Of a stretch of 36,839 bases of DNA, positions 23,951 to 32,825 are shown piece by piece (within the stretch, counting starts at the first letter, position 1; each line of letters starts with the position of its first letter). Position numbers and translations under genes: made by a program. Below the pieces are notes generated by a model. That model was not told the origin of the DNA. It was given only the letters and a program-made list of their open reading frames with translations, and did no database searches. Source of the DNA: Acidobacteriota bacterium (GTDB taxonomy: Bacteria > Acidobacteriota > Terriglobia > Bryobacterales > Bryobacteraceae); contig JACRKW010000070.1 of the NCBI GenBank assembly GCA_016215215.1, positions 1 through 36,839 of the forward strand. Reading direction: 5' to 3'.

Positions 23951-25534
23951 TCACTCTCCGCTTCGCCGTCTCAGGACGCTGATCCACCCCCAGCCCAGCA
24001 GCATCAACACCATCCCCGTCGTAAGGCCCGTCGCCCACGGCGCCGCCAGCGAGTTCTGGCCCAGCCGCGCGCCTAGGCCGGGCGCCTGATAACAGGCGCG
24101 GAGCGCACCCCAGTCTACCCGTGCCATCTCGCAGCCGGCATACAGAGGGATCAGCTTCAGGACATAGGTTGCCGCCAGCAGGTATACCCCCAGCGATGCC
24201 ACGGCGATTGCCAGCCACCGGCCCGCCGCGCCCGCCCGCTCTAAACCCAGTGCCGCCAGCGCTGCCAGCGGCAGATGCATTGCCGGCGTGTACCACGGTG
24301 ATATAGAGATCACGCCTGGCCGGTAGGCGTAGAACACCGCGCACGCATACAGTAGTGTCCCGGCATAGACGACCGGCGCCGATCCCAGCCAGGCCTCTCC
24401 GAAGCCCTTACCCCTCGCCCCTACCCAGCAAGCCAGCGCTGCGGCAAGCAACAGCAAGTGCAGATGCACGGTCGCCTCGGAGAATGTGGTGAACGACGAG
24501 TTCCCCGTCCACACCGCACTCCGCGCCAGCATCGGCGCGACTTTGGCCCACGGCAGTTCCGCCGCGGCGCGAGCGGTCTGGGCAAAACCGATTCCTGATG
24601 CCGACTGCATCGTCCCGCTCAGCGAGCCCGTCAGCATCACGTTTCTCGCATACCAAGGTCCGGCCAGAAGCAGCACCGGCAGCGTCAACGAGGCCGCCGC
24701 CGCCATCCCCGCACGCTTCCGCCACACACTCCAGACGAGCGCCACTGCCCCCAGGGCCGCCCAGGGCAGGAAGTATGCCTTGGTCAGCAAACCCAGCGCC
24801 AGCACCACCCCAAGACCAAGTGCGTTCCCCGCCGCCGGTCGCTCCAGGAAGCTCAGCAACCGGACCGCGAACCAGGATGAGAGTCCGATCGCCAGCCAGT
24901 CGTTGCTGATGTGCGCTATCGATGCGTAGAGCATCTGCGGCAGGCACAGCAGCAACAGCATCATCTGCGTCGTCCCGGCACTGAGACCCATCCGCCTCGC
25001 CAGAGCCAGGCCCGCGCCCAGGTGCAGTAGCACCCCGGCAATGCCGCATGCCACCCGCAGCCGCCACACCCTCTCCGGCAGCGGATCGGACGCCCACCAG
25101 GCGTCCAGCGGCGCCAGCAGCAGATAGGCCAGCGGCGCCTGTTGCGCCTCGTAGTTCTTCAGTCCGGTGAGCGGCGGCTCATTTCGCCAAGCCGGTGGAA
25201 TCGCGCGCAGCGCCGCCGCGATCTCGCGGCGCTGCTCCTCAGGTAGCGCGAAGAACCCCGAGTAGGTCCGGGCAAATGGCAGGTTCTCCCGCACAGCCGG
25301 GCTTGCCGGAGCCAGCCGGAAAGACTCCGCTATCGCTTTCGATACTCCCGCCGTTCGCGGGTCGGGCAGCCGGCCGCTTGCCGCCAACGTCTCCACGTAG
25401 GCGTAGTGAAAGCCCTCATCAAAGCCCTCCCACAACGGCAGTAACCCGGCGTACAGGATCGTGTTTAGCAGCGCCAGCAGGAGATAGGGCCAGTACCGGA
25501 GTTCTCTTGAAATGGCCACCGGCAGGCGCTGCAT
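23951..25534 (-). CDS. Polytopic GT-C-type membrane protein (DUF2142/GT39-like)
   Basis: A 527-residue protein with roughly eleven membrane helices. After the first helix comes the loop LWEGFDEGFHYAYVETLA, with D39/E40 and H43 in the position of the catalytic acidic residues of GT-C glycosyltransferases. Later segments such as 'PQMLYASIAHISNDWLAIGL' also fit the DUF2142-type 'sNDwl' motif. Such proteins use lipid-linked sugars at the outer face of the inner membrane. Family membership is likely, the exact enzyme is unknown. It is the last gene of the long minus-strand run, starting 15 nt after the holB stop. Confidence 0.7.
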   Translation of the reverse strand: MQRLPVAISRELRYWPYLLLALLNTILYAGLLPLWEGFDEGFHYAYVETLAASGRLPDPRTAGVSKAIAESFRLAPASPAVRENLPFARTYSGFFALPEEQRREIAAALRAIPPAWRNEPPLTGLKNYEAQQAPLAYLLLAPLDAWWASDPLPERVWRLRVACGIAGVLLHLGAGLALARRMGLSAGTTQMMLLLLCLPQMLYASIAHISNDWLAIGLSSWFAVRLLSFLERPAAGNALGLGVVLALGLLTKAYFLPWAALGAVALVWSVWRKRAGMAAAASLTLPVLLLAGPWYARNVMLTGSLSGTMQSASGIGFAQTARAAAELPWAKVAPMLARSAVWTGNSSFTTFSEATVHLHLLLLAAALACWVGARGKGFGEAWLGSAPVVYAGTLLYACAVFYAYRPGVISISPWYTPAMHLPLAALAALGLERAGAAGRWLAIAVASLGVYLLAATYVLKLIPLYAGCEMARVDWGALRACYQAPGLGARLGQNSLAAPWATGLTTGMVLMLLGWGWISVLRRRSGE

Positions 25535-25549
25535 AGTTGCCCCGCGTGC

Positions 25550-26575
25550 CTACAGACCCCGCAGTCCGATGACGTAGCTGTCCACCGACGGGCCCTTCTG
25601 CACGTTTCTCCGTTGCAGCCCCACCAACGTATCGGCCTGCTCCACCGCCTCCCGCAGCCAGTCGAAGCTCACCTTGCCCGCCAGCCTCTCCAGCGCCGGA
25701 CGCAGGTCCTGGTTGCGCACCTCCGCACCCCCGCTGTGGAGCACCAGCAGATCCTCCAGTAGCGAGTACAAGGGCTTGAAATAGAGGTCCAGTTTCTCGC
25801 TCTTGCTGGCAATGAAGGACTCCGACGACTTCGCCCACGCCCCAAACGGCGCCGTCCCGCCGGCTGACTCCAGCATCGCCAGCATCACGCCGCGGCGCTT
25901 CTCGTACACCGCCAGGTCGATCGACCGCGCCAAGCCCGGCGAGCCCCCTGCCAGAGCGATGCGGCGCCCGGCGTCCCTGAGTCCGTGCGCTTCGGCGAAC
26001 GCCTTCATCTCGCTGTCCGGCAGCGGCGAGAGATGGAAGATCACGGACCTGGAGCGAATCGTCGATGGCAGATCGTACGGGTTTTCCGCCGTCACAATCA
26101 GGATCAGGTGCTCGGGCGGTTCCTCCAGCGTCTTGAGCAGCGAATCGGCCGCCTGAATGTTGGCCCGGTCGAGTTGGTCGATCAGAAACACCCGCCACTT
26201 GCCCTTCAGCGGGCGCAGTTGCGCCCGTTCCTTCACCAGCCGCATTTGCTGGATCGAAATCTGCCGCAGTGGCCCTTCTGGGCAAAAGGTGACGAAGTCG
26301 GGATGGCTCGCAAAGAACAGCGGGTCGTCGCCGCGCTTCTCGCTCGGCCACTTTTCACGCTCGGCGATCAGCGCCCTATTCTCCTCGCGGCTCAAGTCGT
26401 CCAGTTCGATCTTGGCCGGGTCTCCCAGCAGCCGCGCCGCAAAGCGCCGCGCCAGCGTGGCTTTGCCGGTACCCTCCGGCCCAGCCAGCAAGATCGTCTG
26501 TGGGATTCGCCCGGACTCGATCATCTTCTCCAGCGCGGAGGTCACCAGCGCGTTGCCGTAGAACCCCTCAAACAT
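25550..26575 (-). CDS. holB: DNA polymerase III clamp loader, delta-prime subunit
   Basis: A 341-residue AAA+ protein. It has the P-loop GPEGTGKAT (32-40), 'RVFLIDQLDRANIQAADSLL', 'KTLEEPPEHLILIVTAENPY' and 'LPSTIRSRSVIFHL'. The sensor motif reads SRS where tau/gamma subunits have SRC. The four-cysteine zinc module of many clamp-loader subunits is absent. The tail is divergent. I start it at ATG 26575, overlapping the tmk stop by 8 nt, because MFEGFYGNALVTSALEKMI is the typical opening; an upstream in-frame start would add 14 unlikely residues. tmk-holB is a common bacterial pair. Confidence 0.9.
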   Translation of the reverse strand: MFEGFYGNALVTSALEKMIESGRIPQTILLAGPEGTGKATLARRFAARLLGDPAKIELDDLSREENRALIAEREKWPSEKRGDDPLFFASHPDFVTFCPEGPLRQISIQQMRLVKERAQLRPLKGKWRVFLIDQLDRANIQAADSLLKTLEEPPEHLILIVTAENPYDLPSTIRSRSVIFHLSPLPDSEMKAFAEAHGLRDAGRRIALAGGSPGLARSIDLAVYEKRRGVMLAMLESAGGTAPFGAWAKSSESFIASKSEKLDLYFKPLYSLLEDLLVLHSGGAEVRNQDLRPALERLAGKVSFDWLREAVEQADTLVGLQRRNVQKGPSVDSYVIGLRGL

Positions 26576-27227
26576 CACCGCTCCTGTACTCTTCGAAAGC
26601 CGCCCACACGCGCTCAAACACCTCCTCCACGCTGCCGCGGCCGTCCACCCGGATCACGCGTCGAGGTTCTTCCGCCGCCAGCCGCCGGTAGCCTTCCAGC
26701 ACCTGCTCGTAGAACGCCCGGCTCTGTTCGTCCATCCGTGTATCGTTGGCCTCCACGCTGGCGTTGCGGCTCTTGGCGCGGTTCAGGCTCGTCTCTAGAT
26801 CTATGTCCACCCACAGCGTCAGGTCCGGCTTCCTCCCCCGGCAGGCGATCTCGTCCAGCCGCCGCACCAGTTCCACCCCAAGCGCCCGCCCAAATCCCTG
26901 GTAGGCCCAGGTTGAATCCGTCCAGCGGTCAGAAATCACGATCGAGCCGGCTGCGGTCGCCGGGTTCACGATCTCGTCCACGTTCTGCGCGCGCGCCGCG
27001 AAGTACAGCAGCATCTCCGCCGTCGAACCCATGTTCCCATTGGCCGGATCCAGCAGAATGCGCCGGATGTCGCCGCCGATGCGCGTGCCGCCCGGCTCCA
27101 CCGTCTCGATGACGTCTTCTCCGGCTTGGCGCAGGCGCGCCGCCAGCAGCCGCATCTGCGTTGTCTTGCCGCATCCGTCCAAGCCTTCAAAAGTCAGAAA
27201 GAGGCCGTGCCGGCTCATCGTAGACAT
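26568..27227 (-). CDS. tmk: Thymidylate kinase
   Basis: This 219-residue enzyme phosphorylates dTMP to dTDP. It has the P-loop FEGLDGCGKTTQ (about 14-25), EPGGT, 'MLLYFAARAQNVDEI' and 'ISDRWTDSTWAYQG', where the DR(Y/W) motif binds dTMP. The C-terminal LID 'KSRNASVEANDTRMDEQS' is unusual but long enough. ATG 27227 lies inside the 3' end of the uracil-DNA glycosylase gene (41-nt overlap). A second ATG at 27218 could also serve. The 3' end overlaps holB, which suggests tight coupling of dTTP supply and replication genes. Confidence 0.95.
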   Translation of the reverse strand: MSTMSRHGLFLTFEGLDGCGKTTQMRLLAARLRQAGEDVIETVEPGGTRIGGDIRRILLDPANGNMGSTAEMLLYFAARAQNVDEIVNPATAAGSIVISDRWTDSTWAYQGFGRALGVELVRRLDEIACRGRKPDLTLWVDIDLETSLNRAKSRNASVEANDTRMDEQSRAFYEQVLEGYRRLAAEEPRRVIRVDGRGSVEEVFERVWAAFEEYRSGDV

Positions 27228-27972
27228 AGTGCAGAACTTTCTTCAGATCTTCCCACGCCTCGCGCTTCGCGTTCTGGTTGTACGGCCGCAACAGGTAGGA
27301 AGGGTGATAGGTCGGCATCACCGGAATGTCGCGCCACTTCTGCCAGCGGCCGCGCAGCTTCGTAATGCCTTCCCTGGTGTCCAGCAGCGCCTTGGTCGCC
27401 GTTGCGCCCAGCGTGCAGATCGCCCGCGGCCGCAATACCATCAGTTGCCGGAACAGGAACTGGCCGCAGATTTCCATCTCGTCCGGCTCCGGCGTGCGGT
27501 TCTCCGGCGGACGGCACTTCACCACGTTGCAGATGTAGACGTCCGGCCGGCGGATCGCAAGGCCTTCCTTGCCCGCGGTGCCGTCGATCATCTGTGTGAG
27601 AAGTTGGCCGGCCCGGCCGACGAACGGCAATCCCTGCTCGTCCTCGTCTGCGCCGGGCCCCTCACCGACAAACACCAACCGTGCCTCAACATGCCCTGAG
27701 CCGAAGACAATCTTGTTCCGGCCGGCACCCAGGCGGCAGCGCTTGCAGTCACCCATATCCTGCCGGATTCTTTCCAGGTTGTCATCGCTGGAATCCACTA
27801 GATCCACCCGGGAGAATGCCTGAGGCGGTTCTAGGGGGTTGGTCGGCTCCACTCCGTGTTCCTCCGTTTCCACCGGCGATGCACTCTCCTCCGTCTCGCC
27901 GCCCACAAACACCGATTTCACGCCCAGGTCCCGGTAGAAGGTCAGGTAGTGTCTCAGCGTTGCGCGGTCCAT
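27187..27972 (-). CDS. Family 4 uracil-DNA glycosylase with Fe-S cluster
   Basis: A 261-residue enzyme that removes uracil from DNA. The core begins near residue 70: C76-x2-C79 (CKRCRL), the active-site loop FVGEGPGADEDEQGLPFVGR, NVVKCRPPENRTP with C153, C169 in EICGQ, and 'PTYHPSYLLR' at the DNA-binding end. The four cysteines fit the 4Fe-4S ligand pattern of type 4 UDG, including the 16-residue step between the last two. The N-terminal ~65 residues are an acidic linker with no domain I know. AGGA lies 6 nt before ATG 27972. It sits between coaBC and tmk. Confidence 0.94.
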   Translation of the reverse strand: MDRATLRHYLTFYRDLGVKSVFVGGETEESASPVETEEHGVEPTNPLEPPQAFSRVDLVDSSDDNLERIRQDMGDCKRCRLGAGRNKIVFGSGHVEARLVFVGEGPGADEDEQGLPFVGRAGQLLTQMIDGTAGKEGLAIRRPDVYICNVVKCRPPENRTPEPDEMEICGQFLFRQLMVLRPRAICTLGATATKALLDTREGITKLRGRWQKWRDIPVMPTYHPSYLLRPYNQNAKREAWEDLKKVLHYVYDEPARPLSDF

Positions 27973-27979
27973 CGGAGTC

Positions 27980-29203
27980 CTACGAGCGCTGATGCAGCGC
28001 CAGCCGGAGCTTTAGCGCCTCGTCCAGAATCCGGTCCGCCAGCGCGCGCTTGGTGTCGCGCGGCGGGGTGATCAGCTCGCCGGTACTCAATGCGAGGATC
28101 ACTTCATTGTCGTCGCTCTCAAATCCGGTGCCGTCCAGGGATACGTTGTTGGCCACCACCATGTCGCAGTTCTTGGCCTGCAGCTTCCGCCTCGCCTCGG
28201 CCACGACGTTCTCCGTCTCTGCGGCGAATCCGATCAGTAGCTGATTCTTCTTCCTCTGCCCGATCTCCGCCAGGATGTCTACCGTCGGGTCCAACTCCAG
28301 GCTCAGCCGTAGGGCCGTTTTCTTCACTTTCTGTTTGGGGACGCTGGTGACGTGGTAATCGGCCACGGCCGCCGCCTTGACGATGATGGTCGATTCATCC
28401 AGCCGGTCCAGCACCGCGCGGCGCATCTGCTCAGCTGTCTGCACCGGAATCACCTCCACGCCCTCCGGCGCGGCCAGGTGCACCGGACCACTCACCAACT
28501 GCACGCGCGCTCCGCGCAGCGCCGCCGCTTCGGCCATGGCGTAGCCCATCTTGCCGGAAGAACGATTGGAGATGAACCGTACCGGGTCCAGTGGCTCACG
28601 CGTAGGCCCGGCCGTCACCAGTACTGTCTCGCCGTCCAGATCGCGCCTTCGCGTCAGGATGCTGAGCGCGTAATCGGCGATCCGCTCCGGATCCGGCATC
28701 CGCCCCGGTCCCGTGGTTCCACACGCCAGCGGCCCCGAGTCCGGTTCCAGGATGTGGTGCCCGCGCCGTCTCAGGATCTCCACGTTGGCCTGTGTCGCCG
28801 CATGGTTCCACATGGCCGTATTCATGGCCGGCGCCAGCAGCACCGGACCCTCAAAGGCCAGGTAGAGAGTGGTCAGGAAATCGTTGGCCAGGCCGTGCGC
28901 AAAGCGCGCCAGCAGGTCCGCCGTCGCCGGCGCAACCACCAGGATGCCGTTTTCCTTCGCCACCCCGATGTGCTCCACGCTCGACGCCAGCACATCGTCC
29001 GGCCCGTCGCCGGCGAACATCCGCGTGATCACTTTGCGGCCCGTCAGGGCGGCGAAGGTCAATGGCCGGACGAACTCCTGCGCCGCCTCCGTCATGACAG
29101 TGGTCACGGCGAAGCCGCGCTGCATCAGCGCCCGAGCCAGTTCCGCTGACTTGTAGGCCGCGATGCCGCCGCCGACGCCGAGCACCGCCGAAAGGTTCGC
29201 CAT
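27980..29203 (-). CDS. coaBC: Phosphopantothenoylcysteine synthetase/decarboxylase
   Basis: This 407-residue bifunctional enzyme makes 4'-phosphopantetheine for coenzyme A. The N-terminal flavin decarboxylase (CoaC) has GVGGGIAAYKSAELAR, the substrate motif PAMNTAMW and the reactive-cysteine segment LACGTTGPGRMPDPE. The C-terminal synthetase (CoaB) has 'TAGPTREPLDPVRFISNRSS' and 'AAAVADYHV'. Length and order match E. coli Dfp. ATG 29203 is 12 nt after the rpoZ stop. Together with yicC, gmk and rpoZ upstream it forms a gene order seen in many bacteria. Confidence 0.97.
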   Translation of the reverse strand: MANLSAVLGVGGGIAAYKSAELARALMQRGFAVTTVMTEAAQEFVRPLTFAALTGRKVITRMFAGDGPDDVLASSVEHIGVAKENGILVVAPATADLLARFAHGLANDFLTTLYLAFEGPVLLAPAMNTAMWNHAATQANVEILRRRGHHILEPDSGPLACGTTGPGRMPDPERIADYALSILTRRRDLDGETVLVTAGPTREPLDPVRFISNRSSGKMGYAMAEAAALRGARVQLVSGPVHLAAPEGVEVIPVQTAEQMRRAVLDRLDESTIIVKAAAVADYHVTSVPKQKVKKTALRLSLELDPTVDILAEIGQRKKNQLLIGFAAETENVVAEARRKLQAKNCDMVVANNVSLDGTGFESDDNEVILALSTGELITPPRDTKRALADRILDEALKLRLALHQRS

Positions 29204-29215
29204 GGCCCGCCGCGC

Positions 29216-29464
29216 TTAGCTCTCGGCTTCGGCCGGCGCGGGCTCCTCGGAGTGGATTGCTGGGTCGAAGTAGCTCACAAGACCACGCCGCACCTCTTCC
29301 ATCGCAGCCACGGTCGGTTTCTTCACCGTTCCGGGCAGGAACGACCGCGAGCCGCCCTGGAGTTGCCGCGCGCGCTTGGCCGCCACGATGATGAATCGGT
29401 AGGAGCTGGACTCCGGATCGTCCGGAATCGCAAAAATCGGGTTGCGGGTGATTCTCTCCGCCAT
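29216..29464 (-). CDS. rpoZ: RNA polymerase omega subunit
   Basis: This 82-residue protein assists RNA polymerase assembly. The conserved helix 'SYRFIIVAAKRARQLQGG' and 'KKPTVAAMEEVRRGLV' identify omega. The first twenty residues (MAERITRNPIFAIPDDPESS) differ from the proteobacterial start and look acidobacterial to me. The tail is short and acidic. It lies between gmk (17-nt gap) and coaBC. Confidence 0.93.
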   Translation of the reverse strand: MAERITRNPIFAIPDDPESSSYRFIIVAAKRARQLQGGSRSFLPGTVKKPTVAAMEEVRRGLVSYFDPAIHSEEPAPAEAES

Positions 29465-29481
29465 GTGTTTCGTCTGCCTCT

Positions 29482-30099
29482 CTATCGCTGCTCGAAAGTT
29501 CTCAGAATGCCCTGGACCGTGTTCTGCACACCGGCGTCCCTGGTGCGGATCCTTGCGCTTTTCACGATGCTGTACAACCGGTCGGTGGCCGTGTCCACGT
29601 CATCGTTGACTACCACGTAGTCGTACCGGCTATATTCCTCGATCTCCAGCGCCGCCTTGGCCACCCGCTTCCGGATGACCTCCTCCGACACGTCCCCACG
29701 GTGCTGCAACCGTTTCACCAGTTCTTCGCGGGATGGCGCCAGAATGAAGATGCTGACGGCGTCAGGATACTTCTCTCTCAATTTTTGCGCACCCTGCACG
29801 TCAATGTCGAGCAGCAAGTCCTTCTTCTCCGCCGCTGCCACGGCGAAATACCGCCGGTGCGTGCCGTAGAAATCGTCGAACACCTGCGCCCACTCCACGA
29901 ACTCGTCCCGGTCCCGCATCGTCAGGAAGGATTCCCTCGTCACGAAATGGTACTCCCGCCCCTCCATCTCGTCCCCGCGCGGGCTCCGCGTCGTATACGA
30001 AACCGAGAAGACGAATTCCCCCTCTCGTCTCTTCAAGTTGTTGACAAGAGTTGACTTGCCAGATCCGGATGGCGCCGAAACGATGATCACCTGGTTCAT
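29482..30099 (-). CDS. gmk: Guanylate kinase
   Basis: This 205-residue enzyme turns GMP into GDP. It has the P-loop SAPSGSGKSTLV (8-19), 'SVSYTTRSPRGDEMEGREYH', 'VFDDFYGT', 'LLLDIDVQGAQKLR' and 'IFILAPSREEL'. The start ATG 30099 overlaps the yicC stop (ATGA). The C-terminus 'DYVVVNDDVDTATDRLYSIV' is typical. Length is normal. It is part of the yicC-gmk-rpoZ-coaBC block. Confidence 0.97.
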   Translation of the reverse strand: MNQVIIVSAPSGSGKSTLVNNLKRREGEFVFSVSYTTRSPRGDEMEGREYHFVTRESFLTMRDRDEFVEWAQVFDDFYGTHRRYFAVAAAEKKDLLLDIDVQGAQKLREKYPDAVSIFILAPSREELVKRLQHRGDVSEEVIRKRVAKAALEIEEYSRYDYVVVNDDVDTATDRLYSIVKSARIRTRDAGVQNTVQGILRTFEQR

Positions 30100-30992
30100 T
30101 CGAGATTCAATGCCTGTTCGCGTATTCGCTCAATATTCGCCTTGCACTCTAGCCCCAGCGCCGTGATCCGCAGCCCGAGTTCGCCTACCCCAGAGGTCTT
30201 CGACAGGATTGTATTGGTCTCCCGGTTCATCTCCTGCATCAGGAAATCCAGCTTCTTGCCCAGTTCCCCACCCTTGTCGAGCAGGACGTCCAGTTCCCGG
30301 GAATGGACCAGCAGCCGCCCCAGTTCTTCGGTGATGTCGCTCCGGTCAGCCAGGATCGCCGCCTCCTGCGCCAGCCGCTGCGGCTCCAGGGCGACTCCTT
30401 TCAGCAGTTCGGCCAGCCGCTCCTGCAGCCGGGCCCGGAAATGCTCCACCGCCGGCTCCCGCAGTTTTTCGATCTCCGCCGCATCGCGCCGCACGTTGGC
30501 GTTGTGGGCCTTCAGCAATTCCCTGATCTCCGCCCCCTCTCTCTCGCGGAAGGTGTTCAGCGAAGCCATGGCCGCCGTCACGGCCTCCACTACCAGCAAC
30601 TCCAGCTCCGCCGGCGCGTCCTCGTCTCCCAGCGGTTGAGCCAGCATGCCCGGAATGCGCAGGGCCGTGTTCAGGTCGGGCTGGCCGGCGACGCCAAACT
30701 CCGCCTCGGCCTGCTTCAGCGCCGACAGGTAGGCCTCAAACAGCGGCCGGTTCAGGGCCGCCGCCGAGATGGCGTGCGCCGGCGTGAAGCTGATCCTTAC
30801 ATCAACGTGCCCTCGAGTGCTCGCCTTCTTTACAGCCGCGCGGATGGCGGGCTCGTAGGCTTCGAGTTCGGACGGGATGTGCGTGTGCAGGTCCAGCGCG
30901 CGGTGGTTGACGCTCTTCACCGTCGCCGTCACCTCGCCCAGTTCGTTGGCTTTCCGTACCCGGGAAAACCCGGTCATGCTTCGCAGGCTCAT
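30096..30992 (-). CDS. yicC: YicC/YloC family endoribonuclease
   Basis: A 298-residue protein with the diagnostic start SLRSMTGFSRV, 'EVTATVKSVNHRALDLHTHI' and the C-terminal DUF1732 'GGELGKKLDFLMQEMNRETN' followed by TILSKTS. YicC and YloC are RNases; E. coli YicC has been linked to decay of a small RNA. It starts at ATG 30992, 3 nt after the stop of the MsbA-like gene, and overlaps gmk. Length matches the family. The order yicC-gmk is widely conserved. Confidence 0.95.
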   Translation of the reverse strand: MSLRSMTGFSRVRKANELGEVTATVKSVNHRALDLHTHIPSELEAYEPAIRAAVKKASTRGHVDVRISFTPAHAISAAALNRPLFEAYLSALKQAEAEFGVAGQPDLNTALRIPGMLAQPLGDEDAPAELELLVVEAVTAAMASLNTFREREGAEIRELLKAHNANVRRDAAEIEKLREPAVEHFRARLQERLAELLKGVALEPQRLAQEAAILADRSDITEELGRLLVHSRELDVLLDKGGELGKKLDFLMQEMNRETNTILSKTSGVGELGLRITALGLECKANIERIREQALNLE

Positions 30993-30995
30993 GGT

Positions 30996-32825
30996 TCAAT
31001 ACTCAAGATCGACGTCTAGATCAACATACTGAAGTTCGTGCAGCCGCTGGTAGATGCCGCCGCGGCTCACCAGCTCCTCGTGCGTGCCGATCTCGCTGAT
31101 CGAGCCCGCATCCAGCACCACGATGCGGTCCGCCCGGCGGATGGTCGACAGCCGGTGCGCGATGACAATTACTGTGCGGTTCTGCATCAGGTTGGCCAGC
31201 GCACCCTGCACCAGCACTTCGCTCTCGGTGTCGAGCTGTGAAGTGGCTTCGTCCAGAATCAGGATCGGCGCGTTCTTCAAGAGCGCCCGCGCGATCGACA
31301 GCCGCTGCCTCTGGCCGCCGCTCAGCTTCGCCCCGCGTTCCCCCACCGTCGTGTCGAATCCATTGGGCAGGGCCTGGATGAACTCCTCCGCCATTGCGTT
31401 GCGCGCAGCCTCGCGTACTTCCTCGTCGGCCGCCCCCGGCCGGCCGTAGCGGATGTTGTTCGCCACCGTGTCGTTGAACAGGAACGTCTCCTGGCTCACC
31501 ACCGCGATGCTGCGTCGCAGCGATCGCAGGCTCACCTCACGGATGTCCTGCCCGTCGATCCGGATCGCTCCCGCGTCAGCGTCATAGAATCGCGTCAGCA
31601 GGCTGGCAATCGTGCTCTTGCCCGCGCCGCTCGGCCCCACGAAGGCCACCACCTCTCCCCGCTTCACTTCCAGGGACATCTCGCGGATCGCAAAGCCGTT
31701 GGCTGAATCCGGGTAGCTGAAGCTCACCGCGTCGAACTGGATTGAATCGGCGAACGACTTCAGGTCGGGCGCCCCTGGCTTCTCGATGATCTGCTGCTCT
31801 CGGTCGATGTACTCAAATACCCGCTGGCTTGCCCCGGCGGCCTGCTCGAAGATGTTGTGGATTCCCGCCAGCCGCTTCACGGGCTCATAGAGCAGCAGCA
31901 GCGCCGTCACGAACGACATGAAGTCCCCGGCCGTCATCGCTCCCGCCTTGATCTGTTCCCGCGTGTAGTGCAGCAGCCCGACGATGGTCAGCGCGCCGAA
32001 GAACTCGATGATCGGTGAAGGCAGTGCCTGAAAGCCGATGTAGCGCAGGCTTGCCCGTTTGAACTTCTGCGCTGTCTTCCGGAAGCGGTCGCTCTCCATC
32101 TTCTCCGCGGTGAAGCTCTTCACCACGGCGTGTCCGCTGAACGCCTCCTGCAGGATCTGGCTCATCTCCGCCGCGCTGTCCTGCGCGCTCCGTGTCGAGC
32201 GCCGGATCCGCCTGCCCAGCCGCGCCGTCGGCAGCAGCACGAACGGCAGCACCGTCGTCGAGGCCAGCGCCAGCCGCCAGTCGCTTTGGAACAGCACGTA
32301 GGCCATGCCCAGCAGCGCGAAGCTCTGCCGCAGCCAGTCGGCCAGCATCTGCGATACGGCGAGCTGGATCTTCTCGATGTCGCTCATGATTGACGACATC
32401 AGCCTGCCCGTCGAGTGTGACTGGAAGAACTCGTGCTCCTCGTTCACCACCTTTTCGAATGCCCGCTGCCTCAGATCGGTCACCGCCGATAGCCCCACGT
32501 AGCTCACCAGGTAGTTGCCGAAGTAGTCGGCGATGCCCTTGGTGAGGAACACCATCAGGATCGCCACCGCCACCAGCGTCCACACGTTATGAATGTCGAA
32601 CGGAACAAGCTGGTCCAGTGTCAGCGTGAAGCCCAGCCACTTGGGCACGGGCAGCGGTACGGGAGCCTCAGCCGACGACGGCTCCAGAACGCGGTCGAAA
32701 ACAGGCTTCAGCAGAATGGGCAGCATCGCCCGGCCTGCTCCCGACACCAGCATCAGCAGCACGGACAGCGCCAGCGCCGGCGTGTACCGCCGCGCATAGC
32801 TGACCAACCGCCAGAGTTCCTTCAT
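30996..32825 (-). CDS. msbA: Lipid A-type ABC exporter (MsbA-like)
   Basis: A 609-residue half-exporter: six membrane helices (about residues 17-330), then an ATPase domain with Walker A GPSGAGKST (397-405), signature LSGGQRQ (501-507) and Walker B ILILDEATSQLD (520-531). Length and the SCTGRLMS-like loop ('HSTGRLMSSIMSDIEKIQ') fit MsbA. MsbA flips lipid A-core across the inner membrane. Position between a heptosyltransferase-like GT9 and yicC, with waaA 3.2 kb away, supports that role over drug export. It is unlike the exporter at 7533-9353, which has an LSTGQ signature. The start overlaps the GT9 stop by ATGA. Confidence 0.9.
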   Translation of the reverse strand: MKELWRLVSYARRYTPALALSVLLMLVSGAGRAMLPILLKPVFDRVLEPSSAEAPVPLPVPKWLGFTLTLDQLVPFDIHNVWTLVAVAILMVFLTKGIADYFGNYLVSYVGLSAVTDLRQRAFEKVVNEEHEFFQSHSTGRLMSSIMSDIEKIQLAVSQMLADWLRQSFALLGMAYVLFQSDWRLALASTTVLPFVLLPTARLGRRIRRSTRSAQDSAAEMSQILQEAFSGHAVVKSFTAEKMESDRFRKTAQKFKRASLRYIGFQALPSPIIEFFGALTIVGLLHYTREQIKAGAMTAGDFMSFVTALLLLYEPVKRLAGIHNIFEQAAGASQRVFEYIDREQQIIEKPGAPDLKSFADSIQFDAVSFSYPDSANGFAIREMSLEVKRGEVVAFVGPSGAGKSTIASLLTRFYDADAGAIRIDGQDIREVSLRSLRRSIAVVSQETFLFNDTVANNIRYGRPGAADEEVREAARNAMAEEFIQALPNGFDTTVGERGAKLSGGQRQRLSIARALLKNAPILILDEATSQLDTESEVLVQGALANLMQNRTVIVIAHRLSTIRRADRIVVLDAGSISEIGTHEELVSRGGIYQRLHELQYVDLDVDLEY